A DNA stretch of 64,000 nucleotides from Nocardioides zhouii (GCF_004137345.1 NZ_SDWV01000008.1:124001-188000), one strand, 5' to 3'. Positions 1-8,365 are shown, counted from the first letter of the stretch. Notes: a model not told the origin generated them from the letters alone. Translations and numbers: made by a program.

Positions 1-4
1 CAAA

Positions 5-20
5 ACACCCCGGGGGGTAT
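5..20. promoter_or_regulatory. Probable CsoR/CstR-family operator
   Basis: A near-palindromic G/C tract flanked by AT (acaccccggggggtat) lies about 40 bp before the repressor gene at 61. CsoR/RcnR-family repressors bind this kind of G-tract inverted repeat. Position and symmetry suggest autoregulation; no binding data are visible. Confidence 0.6.
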
Positions 21-60
21 GCTGGGAACTGGCGCAAGCCGTCGCTGACCAGGAGGACTG

Positions 61-327
61 ATGGAGCTCGACCCGACCCAGATGAAGCCGGTCATCAACC
101 GCATCAGGCGCGCGCAGGGCCAGTTGGCCGGCGTTCTCAGGTTGCTCGAGGAGGGGCGCGAGTGCGAGGACGTCGTCACCCAGCTCGCGGCGGTGTCGAA
201 GGCCCTCGACCGCGCCGGGTTCGCCATCGTCGCGAGCGGTCTGCAGCAGTGCCTCGTCGACGGCGACGGTGACATCGACAGCCTCGACGTGAAGAAGCTG
301 GAGAAGCTCTTCCTCTCGCTCGCCTGA
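61..327 (+). CDS. CsoR/CstR-family (DUF156) metal- or persulfide-sensing repressor
   Basis: An 88-residue, all-helical DUF156 protein of normal length for the family. The two core cysteines are at Cys35 and Cys64. The histidine that completes the Cu(I) site of true CsoR, expected four residues before the second Cys, is replaced by glycine (G60). That pattern fits CstR-like persulfide sensors better than copper sensors. The start is ATG after an AGGAGG-like site (52-57). A G-tract palindrome upstream (5-20) probably is its operator. Its regulated partner is not obvious: a broken dienelactone hydrolase follows on the same strand, and any target upstream lies outside the window. The inducer is inferred only. 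Confidence 0.88.
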   Translation: MELDPTQMKPVINRIRRAQGQLAGVLRLLEEGRECEDVVTQLAAVSKALDRAGFAIVASGLQQCLVDGDGDIDSLDVKKLEKLFLSLA

Positions 328-346
328 TCGGCTTTCGGGCGGCGGC

Positions 347-352
347 TAGCCT
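347..352 (+). promoter_or_regulatory. -10 hexamer TAGCCT, leaderless-type promoter
   Basis: TAGCCT ends 7 nt before the GTG at 360 and there is no convincing ribosome-binding site, so transcription would begin at or next to the start codon. Confidence 0.45.
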
Positions 353-359
353 CGACGGC

Positions 360-1116
360 GTGCCGACCCTGACCCTGGACCTTCCCGACGGCTCCGCCGA
401 TGCGTACCTCGCCGCCGCTCCCGACGGGCTCCCGGCCCCGGGCGTGCTGTTCATCGTCGACGCGATCGGCCTACGGCCGCAGATCGAGCGGATGGCCGAC
501 CGGATCGCGTCGTGGGGCTACACCGTGCTCGCTCCCCACGTCTTCCACCGGGAGGGCGCCGCGGCCGACCTCGCCCCACGCGGCGACCTGCGCGAGCCGG
601 AGGCCCGGCAGGAGTTCATGAAGGAGGCGATGCCGCGCGTCCAGCGACTGACGCCCGACCTGGTGGCACGGGACTTCCCGGCGTACCTCTCCGCCCTGCG
701 GGCCCGCCCGGAGGTCGCGGGGGAGGAGGTCGGGGTCACCGGCTACTGCATGGGCGCCCGGATCGCCGTACGCGCGGCCGGGCTCGACTCAGGCGTGGTC
801 GCGGTCGGTGGGTGGCACGGAGGCGGTCTCGTGACCGACACCCCCCGACAGCCCGCACCTCGTCCTCGCGACCGCCCGGGCGGCCTTCGCCTTCGGGCAC
901 GCCGACAACGACGGCTCGATGCCGCCCGAGGCGGTCACGGCCCTCGGCGCCGCCCTCGACGCCGCCCTCGACGCGGCCGGCCTGCAGGCGGTCAACGAGG
1001 TCTTCCCCGGCCCGCACGGCTACTCGATGGCCGACACGGGGATGTACGACGAGGAGTCGGCCGAGCGGCACTTCGCCAGCCTGCGGGCGCTGCTCGACCG
1101 GACGCTCCAGCGGTAG
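360..1116 (+). pseudogene. Dienelactone hydrolase family protein, frameshifted
   Basis: An alpha/beta hydrolase of the dienelactone hydrolase family, read in two frames. The first frame (360 to about 846) carries the nucleophile motif GYCMG with Cys130. The second frame (about 846 to 1116) carries the Asp region (GHADNDG) and the catalytic His (PGPHGYS). The frames join if one C is removed from the run of six C at 841-846, giving a normal protein of about 251 residues. All three catalytic residues are then present, so the break is recent or a homopolymer sequencing error. The start is GTG, probably leaderless. Members hydrolyse lactones or small esters in the cytoplasm; the substrate here is unknown. 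Confidence 0.82.
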
Positions 1117-1120
1117 GACC

Positions 1121-1696
1121 TCAGGTCGAGGCGCCGCTGCGGGAGTGCTCCGCGATCACCTCGAGGACGTGCGGACCGCCGACGCCACCGAGTCCGGCGA
1201 CGACCCCGTCGCGGACCGGGACGGCACCGGGTGTGCCGGGCACGCCGACGGCCTCGACGGCGGTGGCCGGGGCCATCACCTGCAGCACCGGACCGGTGAT
1301 GCCCTGGGCGCGCACGGTGGAGATGTCCTGGAAGACGACCAGGACGACGTCGCCGCCGTCCGACGCACGGAGTACGTCGTCGAGCACCTCGTCGCACCAC
1401 CCGCAGTCGTGGCTCCAGGCCACCGCGGTCACGGTGTCCACGCCGGCCGTGACGGCCATGTCGGCGAGCGCCTCGGCATAGGTGGTGACCGAGCCGTCCT
1501 CGCGCGCGACCGTCAGGTCCGGGACGGCCTGCCCGACCTCCGGGACCCAGCCCGCCTGGTCCTCACGAGTCGGCTCGTCGTGCTCGTGGCGGTGAGCCTG
1601 CTGCTGCTGCGACGCACCGGTCATCAGGTTGACGCCGAGGTGGCGGCCGGAAGCGCGCCGACGCGCGCCGACGCGCGCGATGGTGCGGATGGACAT
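1121..1696 (-). CDS. Thioredoxin-like (redoxin) protein
   Basis: A 191-residue protein with an N-terminal basic and Gln/His-rich stretch of about 45 residues, then a thioredoxin-like fold. The redox motif is CGWC (Cys98-Cys101) and a cis-Pro-like GTPG motif follows near residue 156. No clear signal peptide or lipobox is seen, so the location is uncertain. The ATG at 1696 has a strong AGGAGA site upstream. It lies 67 bp downstream of a frameshifted membrane protein gene on the same strand and probably belongs to the same operon, which would suggest redox work linked to a membrane partner. The disulfide partner is unknown. Confidence 0.7.
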   Translation of the reverse strand: MSIRTIARVGARRRASGRHLGVNLMTGASQQQQAHRHEHDEPTREDQAGWVPEVGQAVPDLTVAREDGSVTTYAEALADMAVTAGVDTVTAVAWSHDCGWCDEVLDDVLRASDGGDVVLVVFQDISTVRAQGITGPVLQVMAPATAVEAVGVPGTPGAVPVRDGVVAGLGGVGGPHVLEVIAEHSRSGAST

Positions 1697-1763
1697 GGGT
1701 TCTCCTGGGGTCTGTGGTCGTACGGGTTCGGGGGTCGCGTGTGCCCCCCGGCCCGGACCGGAC

Positions 1764-2232
1764 TCAGGTGGGCAGGACCGCCAGCGGTGGCCCGCGGCCC
1801 GGCGGGACCAGCAGGTGCACGAGCGAGGACCCGAGGCGTACGTCGACCGGGCGCGGGCGCGGCCGGGACACGACCGGCAGGGCCGGGCGCAGCAGGAGCG
1901 AGACGACGTACGACGCCGCCCGCCGGCCGGCCCACCAGAGGACGGCGGTGAGCACGGTGACGAAGAGGTGTGCGGCGACCATCTGCCACGTCCAGCCGGG
2001 AGACGACCGGCAGCAACGCCCACAGCGGCACCTCACGGGTGAAGAGCAGGAGCCCGCCCGCGAACACGACGGCCGCGACGAGCGCGAGGCCCGGGCCTGT
2101 CGGTACCGTGCCGCCCGCCCAGGTGTGCGCGGAGGCGGCGCCGAGGAGGACGACCGCGGTCGCGGCGAGGGCGCGTGGGAGGGCGTACGGCGCACGCACG
2201 CGCACGACCCGGGCCCCCTCGCTCACGGACAC
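1764..2232 (-). pseudogene. Small integral membrane protein, frameshifted
   Basis: Two overlapping frames together encode one membrane protein of about 155 residues. Frame A starts at GTG 2232 and gives two hydrophobic segments ending in WALLPVVSR. Frame B continues with WTWQMVAAHL, a third membrane helix and a basic tail, and stops at 1764. The frames join if one base is removed around 1991-2001. Neither frame alone gives a sensible membrane protein. The family is not identified; the AHTWAGG and Q-x4-H features suggest a small actinobacterial membrane protein. This is the second frameshift within 1.2 kb, so sequence quality here deserves checking. Confidence 0.6.
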
Positions 2233-2268
2233 ATGGTCGCAGAGCGTCCCGGTGCGCGCGTGTGCGGG

Positions 2269-2700
2269 CTAGACCCCGTGCGTCCGTCCGGGGCGTCGGT
2301 AGTCCCCCTGGCCGTGGCTGTGACCATGGGACGGCGCGCACCCCATCCCGCGGCGCGAGCCGATGAACATCAGCGGGAAGATCAGCAGCCAGAACGGGGC
2401 GTGCGTGAGAACGCTCAGCACGACGAGCACCGCGATCACCGGCAGCAGCGGGAAGTGCCGGCGACGCTGGCTCCGCGATGCCGATCGGGCCGGCGGCGAC
2501 GGGTAGGTCACCTGCGGGCGCGGCAGGTCGCTGAAGATGACCGCCAGGTCCGCGCGGGTGCGCGCGGTCCAGATGGCGTCGAGCCGCTCGTCGTACTCCT
2601 CGTGGTCGAGGCGACCGTCGGCGTAGTGACCGGCGAGGTCGGACATGGCCCGCTCACGGTCGCTGTCGGCGATCCGCGTCTGCGGGTCCGACGGGCTCAT
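2269..2700 (-). CDS. DUF1707 (SHOCT-like) membrane protein
   Basis: A 143-residue protein. Residues about 7-60 form the DUF1707 domain with its typical motifs (RIADSDRE, GRLDHEEYDERL and DLAVIFSDL). A basic linker and a hydrophobic hairpin (about 88-115) follow, ending in a His/Gly-rich tail. The ATG overlaps the stop codon of the PadR gene (ATGA at 2697-2700), so the two are co-translated. DUF1707 is common at the N-terminus of small actinobacterial membrane proteins; its molecular function is not established. Coupling to PadR suggests that this protein is part of the regulator's own regulon. Confidence 0.85.
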   Translation of the reverse strand: MSPSDPQTRIADSDRERAMSDLAGHYADGRLDHEEYDERLDAIWTARTRADLAVIFSDLPRPQVTYPSPPARSASRSQRRRHFPLLPVIAVLVVLSVLTHAPFWLLIFPLMFIGSRRGMGCAPSHGHSHGQGDYRRPGRTHGV

Positions 2701-3338
2701 CGCTCGCCGTCCCGTCCGTCCGCGAGGATGCCGTAGAGCCGGCGCCTGGTGTCGACGAGCACGTCGAGGGCGGCCTTCTTCTGCTGCTCCGAACCCTGGG
2801 TCGCGAGCTGCCACACGGCGCTGACGACCTGGCCGATCTCGCTCTTGATGTCGGCCTGGCCCGACGGCTGGTCGCTCGCGACCGGCTCGGTCCGCGCGAA
2901 GGGCGCCCAGACCGAGGCGAGCTCGTCGGAGTTGCCCTCGGCCCACGTGACGCCCTGGTCGGTGAGCCGGATCGTGCGCCGTCCGCGCTCGTCGTCGGAC
3001 TCCACGAGGCCCTCGTCCTGCAGCTGCTGGATCGTGGGGTAGACCGAGCCGGGGGAGGGGCGCCACTCGCCGTTGCTGAGCTCGGCGATCTCCTGGATCA
3101 CCTGGTAGCCGTTGATCGGCTCCTCCGCGGCGCGGGCGCGGTGGAGCACGTCGATGATCGCCGTACGGACGTCGCCGCGGCGCACCTTCGGGCCTCGCTG
3201 CGGCGGTGCCTGGGGGCCGGTCGCGAGGTTGAAGAGCTCGCCCAGCCACGGCGGCGGTCCGCCTGCCCGGCGGCCGGGTCGGCGCGCGTCGGATCCGTCG
3301 TTCTGGGGCCAGTCCGCCCCGGGCCAGTGGCGTCCCAT
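2697..3338 (-). CDS. PadR-family transcriptional regulator
   Basis: A 213-residue protein with a low-complexity N-terminus, a winged helix at about residues 52-130 (key motifs NGYQVIQEI and PGSVYPTIQQLQDEGLV) and a helical C-terminal dimerisation part. The ATG at 3338 is chosen because a GAGGGAG site sits 8 nt upstream; a TTG at 3368 lacks one. Upstream are three TATCG units, including the perfect palindrome TATCGCGATA, probably its autoregulatory operator. It is co-transcribed with a DUF1707 membrane protein. PadR proteins are usually repressors released by small hydrophobic ligands; the ligand here is unknown. Confidence 0.9.
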   Translation of the reverse strand: MGRHWPGADWPQNDGSDARRPGRRAGGPPPWLGELFNLATGPQAPPQRGPKVRRGDVRTAIIDVLHRARAAEEPINGYQVIQEIAELSNGEWRPSPGSVYPTIQQLQDEGLVESDDERGRRTIRLTDQGVTWAEGNSDELASVWAPFARTEPVASDQPSGQADIKSEIGQVVSAVWQLATQGSEQQKKAALDVLVDTRRRLYGILADGRDGER

Positions 3339-3379
3339 GTCGTGCTCCCTCGGGTGTTCGGTCGTCAAGACTCGTGATC

Positions 3380-3405
3380 TATCGCTGGTCTATCGCGATA
3401 TATCG
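3380..3405. promoter_or_regulatory. TATCG repeat cluster, probable PadR operator
   Basis: TATCG begins at 3380, 3391 and 3401, about one helical turn apart, with the perfect palindrome TATCGCGATA at 3391-3400. It lies about 45-65 bp upstream of the PadR start and is the most AT-rich stretch nearby. Confidence 0.55.
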
Positions 3406-3454
3406 TGAGCGTACGCCGACGCAGAAGACCGTTCAAGGGAGCGGCGCAATTGGT

Positions 3455-4666
3455 CTAGCGCGCCCGGCCGGTCGGGGTGCACGCGCGCTTGGGCACGGTG
3501 CTGTCGTTGATGAGCGCCTTGAAGAGGGCGGGCGCCCGGTCGGGGTCGGCGATGATCCGGTTGGGGTCGCTCGGCGCCGCGAGGTTGGGCATGGTGCAGG
3601 TCTGGCTGTCGCCGGTCATGGCGAGCGCGAACCGGCCGATGTCGACCGGGTTCATCCCCTCGTCGATCCGGATGGCGCCCGACGCGGCCTTGTTGAGGCT
3701 CCAGTAGCGCAGCGGGTTCACGAAGGTCCACGGCGACAGTGCCTCGTCGCCGAGGGCGCTGATCACCTCGCGCTGGCGGGCGACGCGGTCGAGGTCGCTG
3801 AGCGCGGTGACGTGGCGCGAGCGGGAGTACGCCAGCGCGGTGAGGCCGTCGACCTCCTGGCAGCCCTTCTTGATGTCGAGGCGGGCCAGCGGGTCCTTCA
3901 TGTCCTGCTTGGGACAGATCTCCACGCCGCCGAACGCGTCGACGGTGTTGATCACGCTGCCGAAGCCGAGCTCGACGTAGTGGTCGATGTGGATGCCGGT
4001 CAGCTTCTCGACGGTCGCCACCAGCTTGGGCGCGCCGCCGCTCGCGAACGCGGAGTTGATCATCTGGGTTCCGTCTCCCGGCACCTCGGCGAGGGTGTCG
4101 CGGGGGATCGACATCAGGGTGCGGCCGCCCGAGCCGGTGTGCAGCACGATGATCGTGTCGGTGTTGGTGCCGCCACGCTCCGTGGTGTCGAGCTCCTTGC
4201 GCTGCTCGGCATTGAGGTCGTCCGCCTTGTCGGAGCCGACGATGAGGTAGTTGGTGCCCGGCTGGTCGTCGGGGCGGCTGCCCCCGGGCTCGGCGTCGAC
4301 CTTGTCGATCTGGGTCCAGTAGTAGAGCGGGATCGCGACGAGGTAGACCACGACGAGCAGGAGCAGCAGCGGGATGAAGCCGAGGCGGAGACGGGGGCGC
4401 CACCGGCGCTTCTTCGGCCGGGGCTGCGGCGGTGGCATCGCGACCGAGGAGCGGGGGTCGCTCGGCGGCTGGCCGCCGGAGCCGCGTGCCTCGCGCCGGG
4501 CCGCGGGCATGACCCGGGTCTCGTCGGCTCCCTGGGGCGGCTGACCCTGCGTGGGCACCTGCTGGGTGGCGTCGCCCGGCGGGGCCTGGGACTTGCCCCC
4601 GTAGAGCCAGTCGTACTCGGGCGTTCCCTTCTCGGGCATCCCGGAGCCCTGCGGACGATCAGCCAT
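3455..4666 (-). CDS. LytR-CpsA-Psr (LCP) family cell-wall polymer ligase
   Basis: A 403-residue LCP protein: a Pro/Gln-rich cytoplasmic N-terminus with a basic patch (PKKRRWR), one membrane helix (about 98-118) and an extracellular LCP domain. Family motifs are present: TNTDTIIV, the substrate arginine in SIPRD, YVELGF with VDAFGGVEI, and the late arginine pair in YSRSRH and DRVARQREV. LCP enzymes move polymers from undecaprenyl-phosphate carriers to peptidoglycan outside the membrane. ATG 4666 lies 8 nt from a TAGCGT hexamer and is probably leaderless; its promoter overlaps that of the divergent thioesterase gene. Confidence 0.92.
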   Translation of the reverse strand: MADRPQGSGMPEKGTPEYDWLYGGKSQAPPGDATQQVPTQGQPPQGADETRVMPAARREARGSGGQPPSDPRSSVAMPPPQPRPKKRRWRPRLRLGFIPLLLLLVVVYLVAIPLYYWTQIDKVDAEPGGSRPDDQPGTNYLIVGSDKADDLNAEQRKELDTTERGGTNTDTIIVLHTGSGGRTLMSIPRDTLAEVPGDGTQMINSAFASGGAPKLVATVEKLTGIHIDHYVELGFGSVINTVDAFGGVEICPKQDMKDPLARLDIKKGCQEVDGLTALAYSRSRHVTALSDLDRVARQREVISALGDEALSPWTFVNPLRYWSLNKAASGAIRIDEGMNPVDIGRFALAMTGDSQTCTMPNLAAPSDPNRIIADPDRAPALFKALINDSTVPKRACTPTGRAR

Positions 4667-4674
4667 GGGAGAGG

Positions 4675-4684
4675 ACGCTACCGT
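4675..4684. promoter_or_regulatory. Overlapping divergent -10 hexamers
   Basis: TACCGT (4679-4684, + strand) is 7 nt before the GTG at 4692. TAGCGT (4680-4675, - strand) is 8 nt before the ATG at 4666. The two hexamers share two base pairs, so the divergent genes would compete for polymerase. Confidence 0.5.
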
Positions 4685-4691
4685 GCGACGC

Positions 4692-5189
4692 GTGAGCGAT
4701 CCGCGTCCCACGTCGTACAGCCGGGTGAGCCTCGGCATCATCGCCTCGGCGACCGAGGCCAACCTCCTCGGCAACGTCCACGGTGGCGACATCATGAAGC
4801 TGGCCGACTCCACGGCCGGCGCGGTCGCCTACCGGCACAGCGGCGGGCCGGCGGTGACGGCGGCGATGGACGAGATGACGTTCCTGGAGCCGGTGCACGT
4901 CGGCGACATCATCAAGACGTACGCCCAGGTCAACTGGGCCGGCACCTCGTCGATGGAGATCGGCGTCCGCGTCGAGGCGCAGCCGTGGGGCAACGCCGCC
5001 GACGCGCCCCTGCACGTGGCGAGCGCCTACTTCGTGTTCGTCGCGATCGACGAGGACGGCCACTCGCGCCGGGTCCCGCCGCTGCAAACCGAGACGCCCA
5101 GCGACGTACGCCGCCAGCGCGAGGCCGAGATCCGCCGCGCGCACCGGCTGGCGCGCAAGACCGAGATCGACGAGGGCCGGGAAGGATGA
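4692..5189 (+). CDS. Acyl-CoA thioesterase, hotdog fold
   Basis: A 165-residue single-hotdog thioesterase. The core motif NLLGNVHGGDIMKLAD carries the helix found in BFIT/YciA-type acyl-CoA thioesterases, which hydrolyse acyl-CoA to fatty acid and CoA in the cytoplasm. A charged helical C-terminal tail follows. GTG 4692 is preferred because TACCGT lies 7 nt upstream, matching the leaderless pattern elsewhere in the window. GTG 4683, 7 nt after GGAGAGGA, is the alternative. It is divergent from the LCP gene with only 25 bp between start codons. Substrate chain length cannot be read from the sequence. Confidence 0.87.
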   Translation: MSDPRPTSYSRVSLGIIASATEANLLGNVHGGDIMKLADSTAGAVAYRHSGGPAVTAAMDEMTFLEPVHVGDIIKTYAQVNWAGTSSMEIGVRVEAQPWGNAADAPLHVASAYFVFVAIDEDGHSRRVPPLQTETPSDVRRQREAEIRRAHRLARKTEIDEGREG

Positions 5190-5196
5190 GTGAGGG

Positions 5197-5775
5197 GTGA
5201 GCGACTGGCGACACCTCCGGACCGGACGGCTGTGGCTGGACGAGCCGGTGCAGGACGACCTGGAAGACCTCCACCGCATCCACGCCGATCCGGACAGCTG
5301 GGCACACTTCCCGCAGGGACGACACCTCGACCTCGCCCGGACGCAGCGGACGCTCGACGCGAGCGAGGTCGAGTGGACGCACGGCCTTGGCTATTGGAGC
5401 GTCCGTGACTCGACGAACGGACCGGTCATCGGGATGGCCGGATGCGCGGTCGTGGCAGACCGGCCCTGGGGGAACCTCTATTACCGCTTCGACCCCGCCG
5501 CCCGCGGCCGCGGATACGCCTCGGAGGTGGCTGAGGCGGCTGTGGAAGCGGCCCACGTCGTCGCGCCCGACCGCCCGGTCATGGCCTACCTGCTCGAGAT
5601 CAACGTCGCGTCGCGGCGCACCGCGGAGAAGGCTGGCCTGACGCTCGTCTGGCGTGGGCCGGACGCAGGCAACGAGGATCCGGACGCAGTGCGCCTGGTC
5701 TACCTGGATCGGGAGCCCGACGCTGCGATCCGCGCCGCCGTGGACGAGCACTTCACCCCGAGACCGGCAGTCTGA
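5197..5775 (+). CDS. GNAT-family N-acetyltransferase (RimJ/RimL type)
   Basis: A 192-residue protein with the acetyl-CoA pyrophosphate-binding motif AARGRGYASE near residue 106 and the late INVASRRTAEKAGL motif typical of RimJ/RimL-like GNATs. It starts at GTG, 7 bp after the thioesterase stop, so the two are probably co-transcribed. Such proteins acetylate ribosomal-protein termini, amino acids or antibiotics; the substrate cannot be predicted here. Confidence 0.88.
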   Translation: MSDWRHLRTGRLWLDEPVQDDLEDLHRIHADPDSWAHFPQGRHLDLARTQRTLDASEVEWTHGLGYWSVRDSTNGPVIGMAGCAVVADRPWGNLYYRFDPAARGRGYASEVAEAAVEAAHVVAPDRPVMAYLLEINVASRRTAEKAGLTLVWRGPDAGNEDPDAVRLVYLDREPDAAIRAAVDEHFTPRPAV

Positions 5776-5807
5776 GGGCCACGGCGCGTCGCGGGCCGGT
5801 GGGACGG

Positions 5808-5844
5808 GTGTGACTGGTGATACTGGTCGGGCTGACTTCCCCCA
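5808..5844 (+). promoter_or_regulatory. Promoter element shared with the amidase gene at 14420
   Basis: GTGTGACTGGTG (5808-5819) followed by TGACTTCCCCCA (5833-5844) lies just upstream of the LCP gene at 5860. The same 12-mer and a near-identical TGAC(C)TTCCCCCA recur at 14362-14402 before the peptidoglycan amidase gene. It looks like a common regulatory module; the factor is unknown. Confidence 0.5.
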
Positions 5845-5859
5845 GCTGAAAGGCCCCCG

Positions 5860-7392
5860 ATGCCGCCCGCCACGCCCTCCGGGTCGCACCAGATGCGCTT
5901 CACCACGCTCGACCGCGCGCAACGCGTGCGGTTCCGCCGCGCGGTGACCCTGATGCTGATGACCTTCGTGCTCCCCGGATCCGCCCAGCTCGTGTCGGGC
6001 AACCGCCGCGTCGGCCGGATCGCGATGCGGACCTGGATCGCGCTCGTCGTCGTGGCCGTCGTGGCGCTCGCGTCGTCGTACGTCTGGCACGGCGTGGCCT
6101 TCTGGGCCGGCACCAACACGACCCTCCTGCAGGTGCTGCGCCTCGGGCTGATGGCGCTCGCCATCGGCTGGGCCTACCTGTTCATCGACGCCTGGCGGCT
6201 GGGCCAGCCGCTCACCCTCCAGCGCCAGCACCGGCTGGCGATCGTCGGGGTCAACGGCTTCCTCTGCTTCAGCGTCGCCGGCGCCCTGCTCTTCGGCGCA
6301 CACGTGGTCGGCGTGCAGCGCGACTTCATGATCTCGATGTTCGGCAACGGCGCAGCGGTCGATGCCAGCCACGGCCGCTACAACGTGCTGCTCATGGGCG
6401 GCGACTCCGGCGCGGGACGCTGGGGGCTGCGACCCGACTCGATGACCGTCGCGAGCATCGACGCCGAGACCGGCAAGGCCGTGCTCATCTCGCTCCCGCG
6501 CAACATGCAGAACTTCCCCTTCGTCGAGGGCTCGGTCATGGCGAAGCAGTTCCCCGACGGGTTCGACGTCGAGGGGATGTACCTCAACGGTCTCTCCACC
6601 TGGGCGCTCGACCACGCCGACCTCTTCAAGGGCTCGAAGAGCCCGGGCGTCGACGCCACCGTCATGGGCGTCGAGGGCATCACCGGCCTCGACATCAACT
6701 ACTGGGCGATGGTCAACCTCGAGGGCTTCAAGGACCTGGTCGACGCGGTCGGCGGCGTCGAGCTCAACGTCCGCCAACCGATCCCGGTGGGCCTGCCCTT
6801 CGAGAAGACCTTCCACTACATCGATCCCGGCAAGCGCACCCTCAACGGCCACGACACGCTCTGGTTCGCCCGGGCGCGCGAGGGCTCCGACGACTACTCC
6901 CGCATGGCGCGGCAGAAGTGCGTGATGAGCGCGATGCTCCAGCAGGTCAGCCCGCAGGTCGCGCTGCGCAACTTCGAGCAGATCGCCGGCGCGAGCTCCG
7001 CGATGGTGTCCACCGACATCCCGCGCGGCGAGGTCGACCGCTTCGTCGAGCTGGCCCTCAAGGCCAAGAGCCAGAAGATCGCGACCCTGTCGCTGGTCCC
7101 GCCGATGATCAACACCGCACACCCCGACATCGCCCTGGTGCAGGAGAAGGTCGCCGCGGCTATCGCCCGGGCGGAGGGCCAGAAGCCCACGCCCGACACG
7201 GCCGAGGCTGCTCCCGCCGAGGAGGCGCCCGCCGCCGACGCTCCCACCGAGGACACCGCCTCGGCGCCGGCCACCACGCCCGCGGCGCCGGTGACGCCGA
7301 GCCAGGCGCCCGCGGTCACCGGAGGGTCGGTCGGCTCGCTCGCCCAGGGCTACGCCGCCAACCAGTCGGAGGACCTCGGCGCGGTGTGCTGA
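5860..7392 (+). CDS. LCP-family ligase with multi-helix N-terminus
   Basis: A 510-residue protein. The N-terminal part has four likely membrane helices (about 25-45, 50-70, 80-105 and 125-150), followed by an extracellular LCP domain: YNVLLMGGDSG, the SLPRN arginine, VDAVGGVELNV and the ARAREGSDDYSRMARQ arginine cluster. An Ala/Pro-rich low-complexity tail ends in a lone Cys. The extra helices distinguish it from the LCP protein at 3455. It heads the galactan cluster and so is the best candidate for attaching that polymer to peptidoglycan, an inference from position. GAAAGG precedes the ATG. Confidence 0.9.
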   Translation: MPPATPSGSHQMRFTTLDRAQRVRFRRAVTLMLMTFVLPGSAQLVSGNRRVGRIAMRTWIALVVVAVVALASSYVWHGVAFWAGTNTTLLQVLRLGLMALAIGWAYLFIDAWRLGQPLTLQRQHRLAIVGVNGFLCFSVAGALLFGAHVVGVQRDFMISMFGNGAAVDASHGRYNVLLMGGDSGAGRWGLRPDSMTVASIDAETGKAVLISLPRNMQNFPFVEGSVMAKQFPDGFDVEGMYLNGLSTWALDHADLFKGSKSPGVDATVMGVEGITGLDINYWAMVNLEGFKDLVDAVGGVELNVRQPIPVGLPFEKTFHYIDPGKRTLNGHDTLWFARAREGSDDYSRMARQKCVMSAMLQQVSPQVALRNFEQIAGASSAMVSTDIPRGEVDRFVELALKAKSQKIATLSLVPPMINTAHPDIALVQEKVAAAIARAEGQKPTPDTAEAAPAEEAPAADAPTEDTASAPATTPAAPVTPSQAPAVTGGSVGSLAQGYAANQSEDLGAVC

Positions 7393-7423
7393 TCGCGGAG
7401 ACGCTGGCACGCACCCCGGCCCC

Positions 7424-7429
7424 TAGGGT
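7424..7429 (+). promoter_or_regulatory. -10 hexamer TAGGGT, leaderless-type promoter
   Basis: TAGGGT ends 7 nt before the GTG at 7437 with no ribosome-binding site between, suggesting an internal promoter for the glycosyltransferase genes. Confidence 0.4.
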
Positions 7430-7436
7430 GTACGCC

Positions 7437-8365
7437 GTGACGACCACCGGACCGCTGCCCCGCATCGTCGCGGTCGTGGTCACCTTCAATCGCCTCGGCC
7501 TGCTGCAGAAGCTCGTTGAGCGGCTCGGCGAGATCGACGGGCTCGGCGAGGTGCTCGTGGTGGACAACGCCTCCTCGGACGGCACAGGGGAGTGGCTCGA
7601 CGCGCGCGGCCACACCGGGGAGATCCCGCTGCGCTCCCGCACGCTCAGCACCAACCGCGGCGGCGCCGGCGGCTTCCACGACGGCCTGGCCTGGGCGATC
7701 GACCGGGAGGCCGACCTGGTCTGGCTGATGGACGACGACGGGCTGCCCGACCACGACTGCCTCGCCCACCTGCTCGAGGAGGCCGACAACCTCGACTTCT
7801 GGGGACCGCTGGTCGTCGACGAGGCCGACCCGGGCCGGCTGGTCTTCCCGATCCGCCTGCCCGGCAGCACCCGCGTGGTGCACGCCGTCGACGACGTACG
7901 CCGGGCTGCGAAGCGCGACCGGATCGACGGGATCGTCATTCCCTTCAATGGCGTCCTCGTGACCAAGGAACTGGTCGACCGGATCGGGCTGCCGCGCGAG
8001 GAGTTCTTCATCTGGGGCGACGACCACGAGTACCGGCTGCGCGCCGAGGAGGCGGGCGCCCGCGTCGCCACCGTCGTCACCGCGACCGTGCGCCACCCGA
8101 GCGTCGGCAACCTCGGCACCCCGATGATGTTCGGCCGGACGACGTACAACGACTCGCCCAGCGACCTCAAGCACTACTGCATGGCGCGCAACAACCTGGT
8201 CAACCTCCGCGACTACCGCGGCCCGCTCCACGCCGTCGCCTTCGTGGTGAAGACCGCCTGGTTCTACACCTTCACGCGGCCGAGCCTGTCGCGGCTGCGG
8301 CTCAGCCTGCGGGCCATGCGCGCCGGCATCGCCGGCGACTTCGAGGGCCACCGGAGGTTCCTGTC

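Noticed and set aside
2041..2736. Open frame on + strand over the DUF1707 gene
   Set aside because: Arg/Gly-rich composition without domain; antisense to the DUF1707 and PadR genes, which have clear family motifs.
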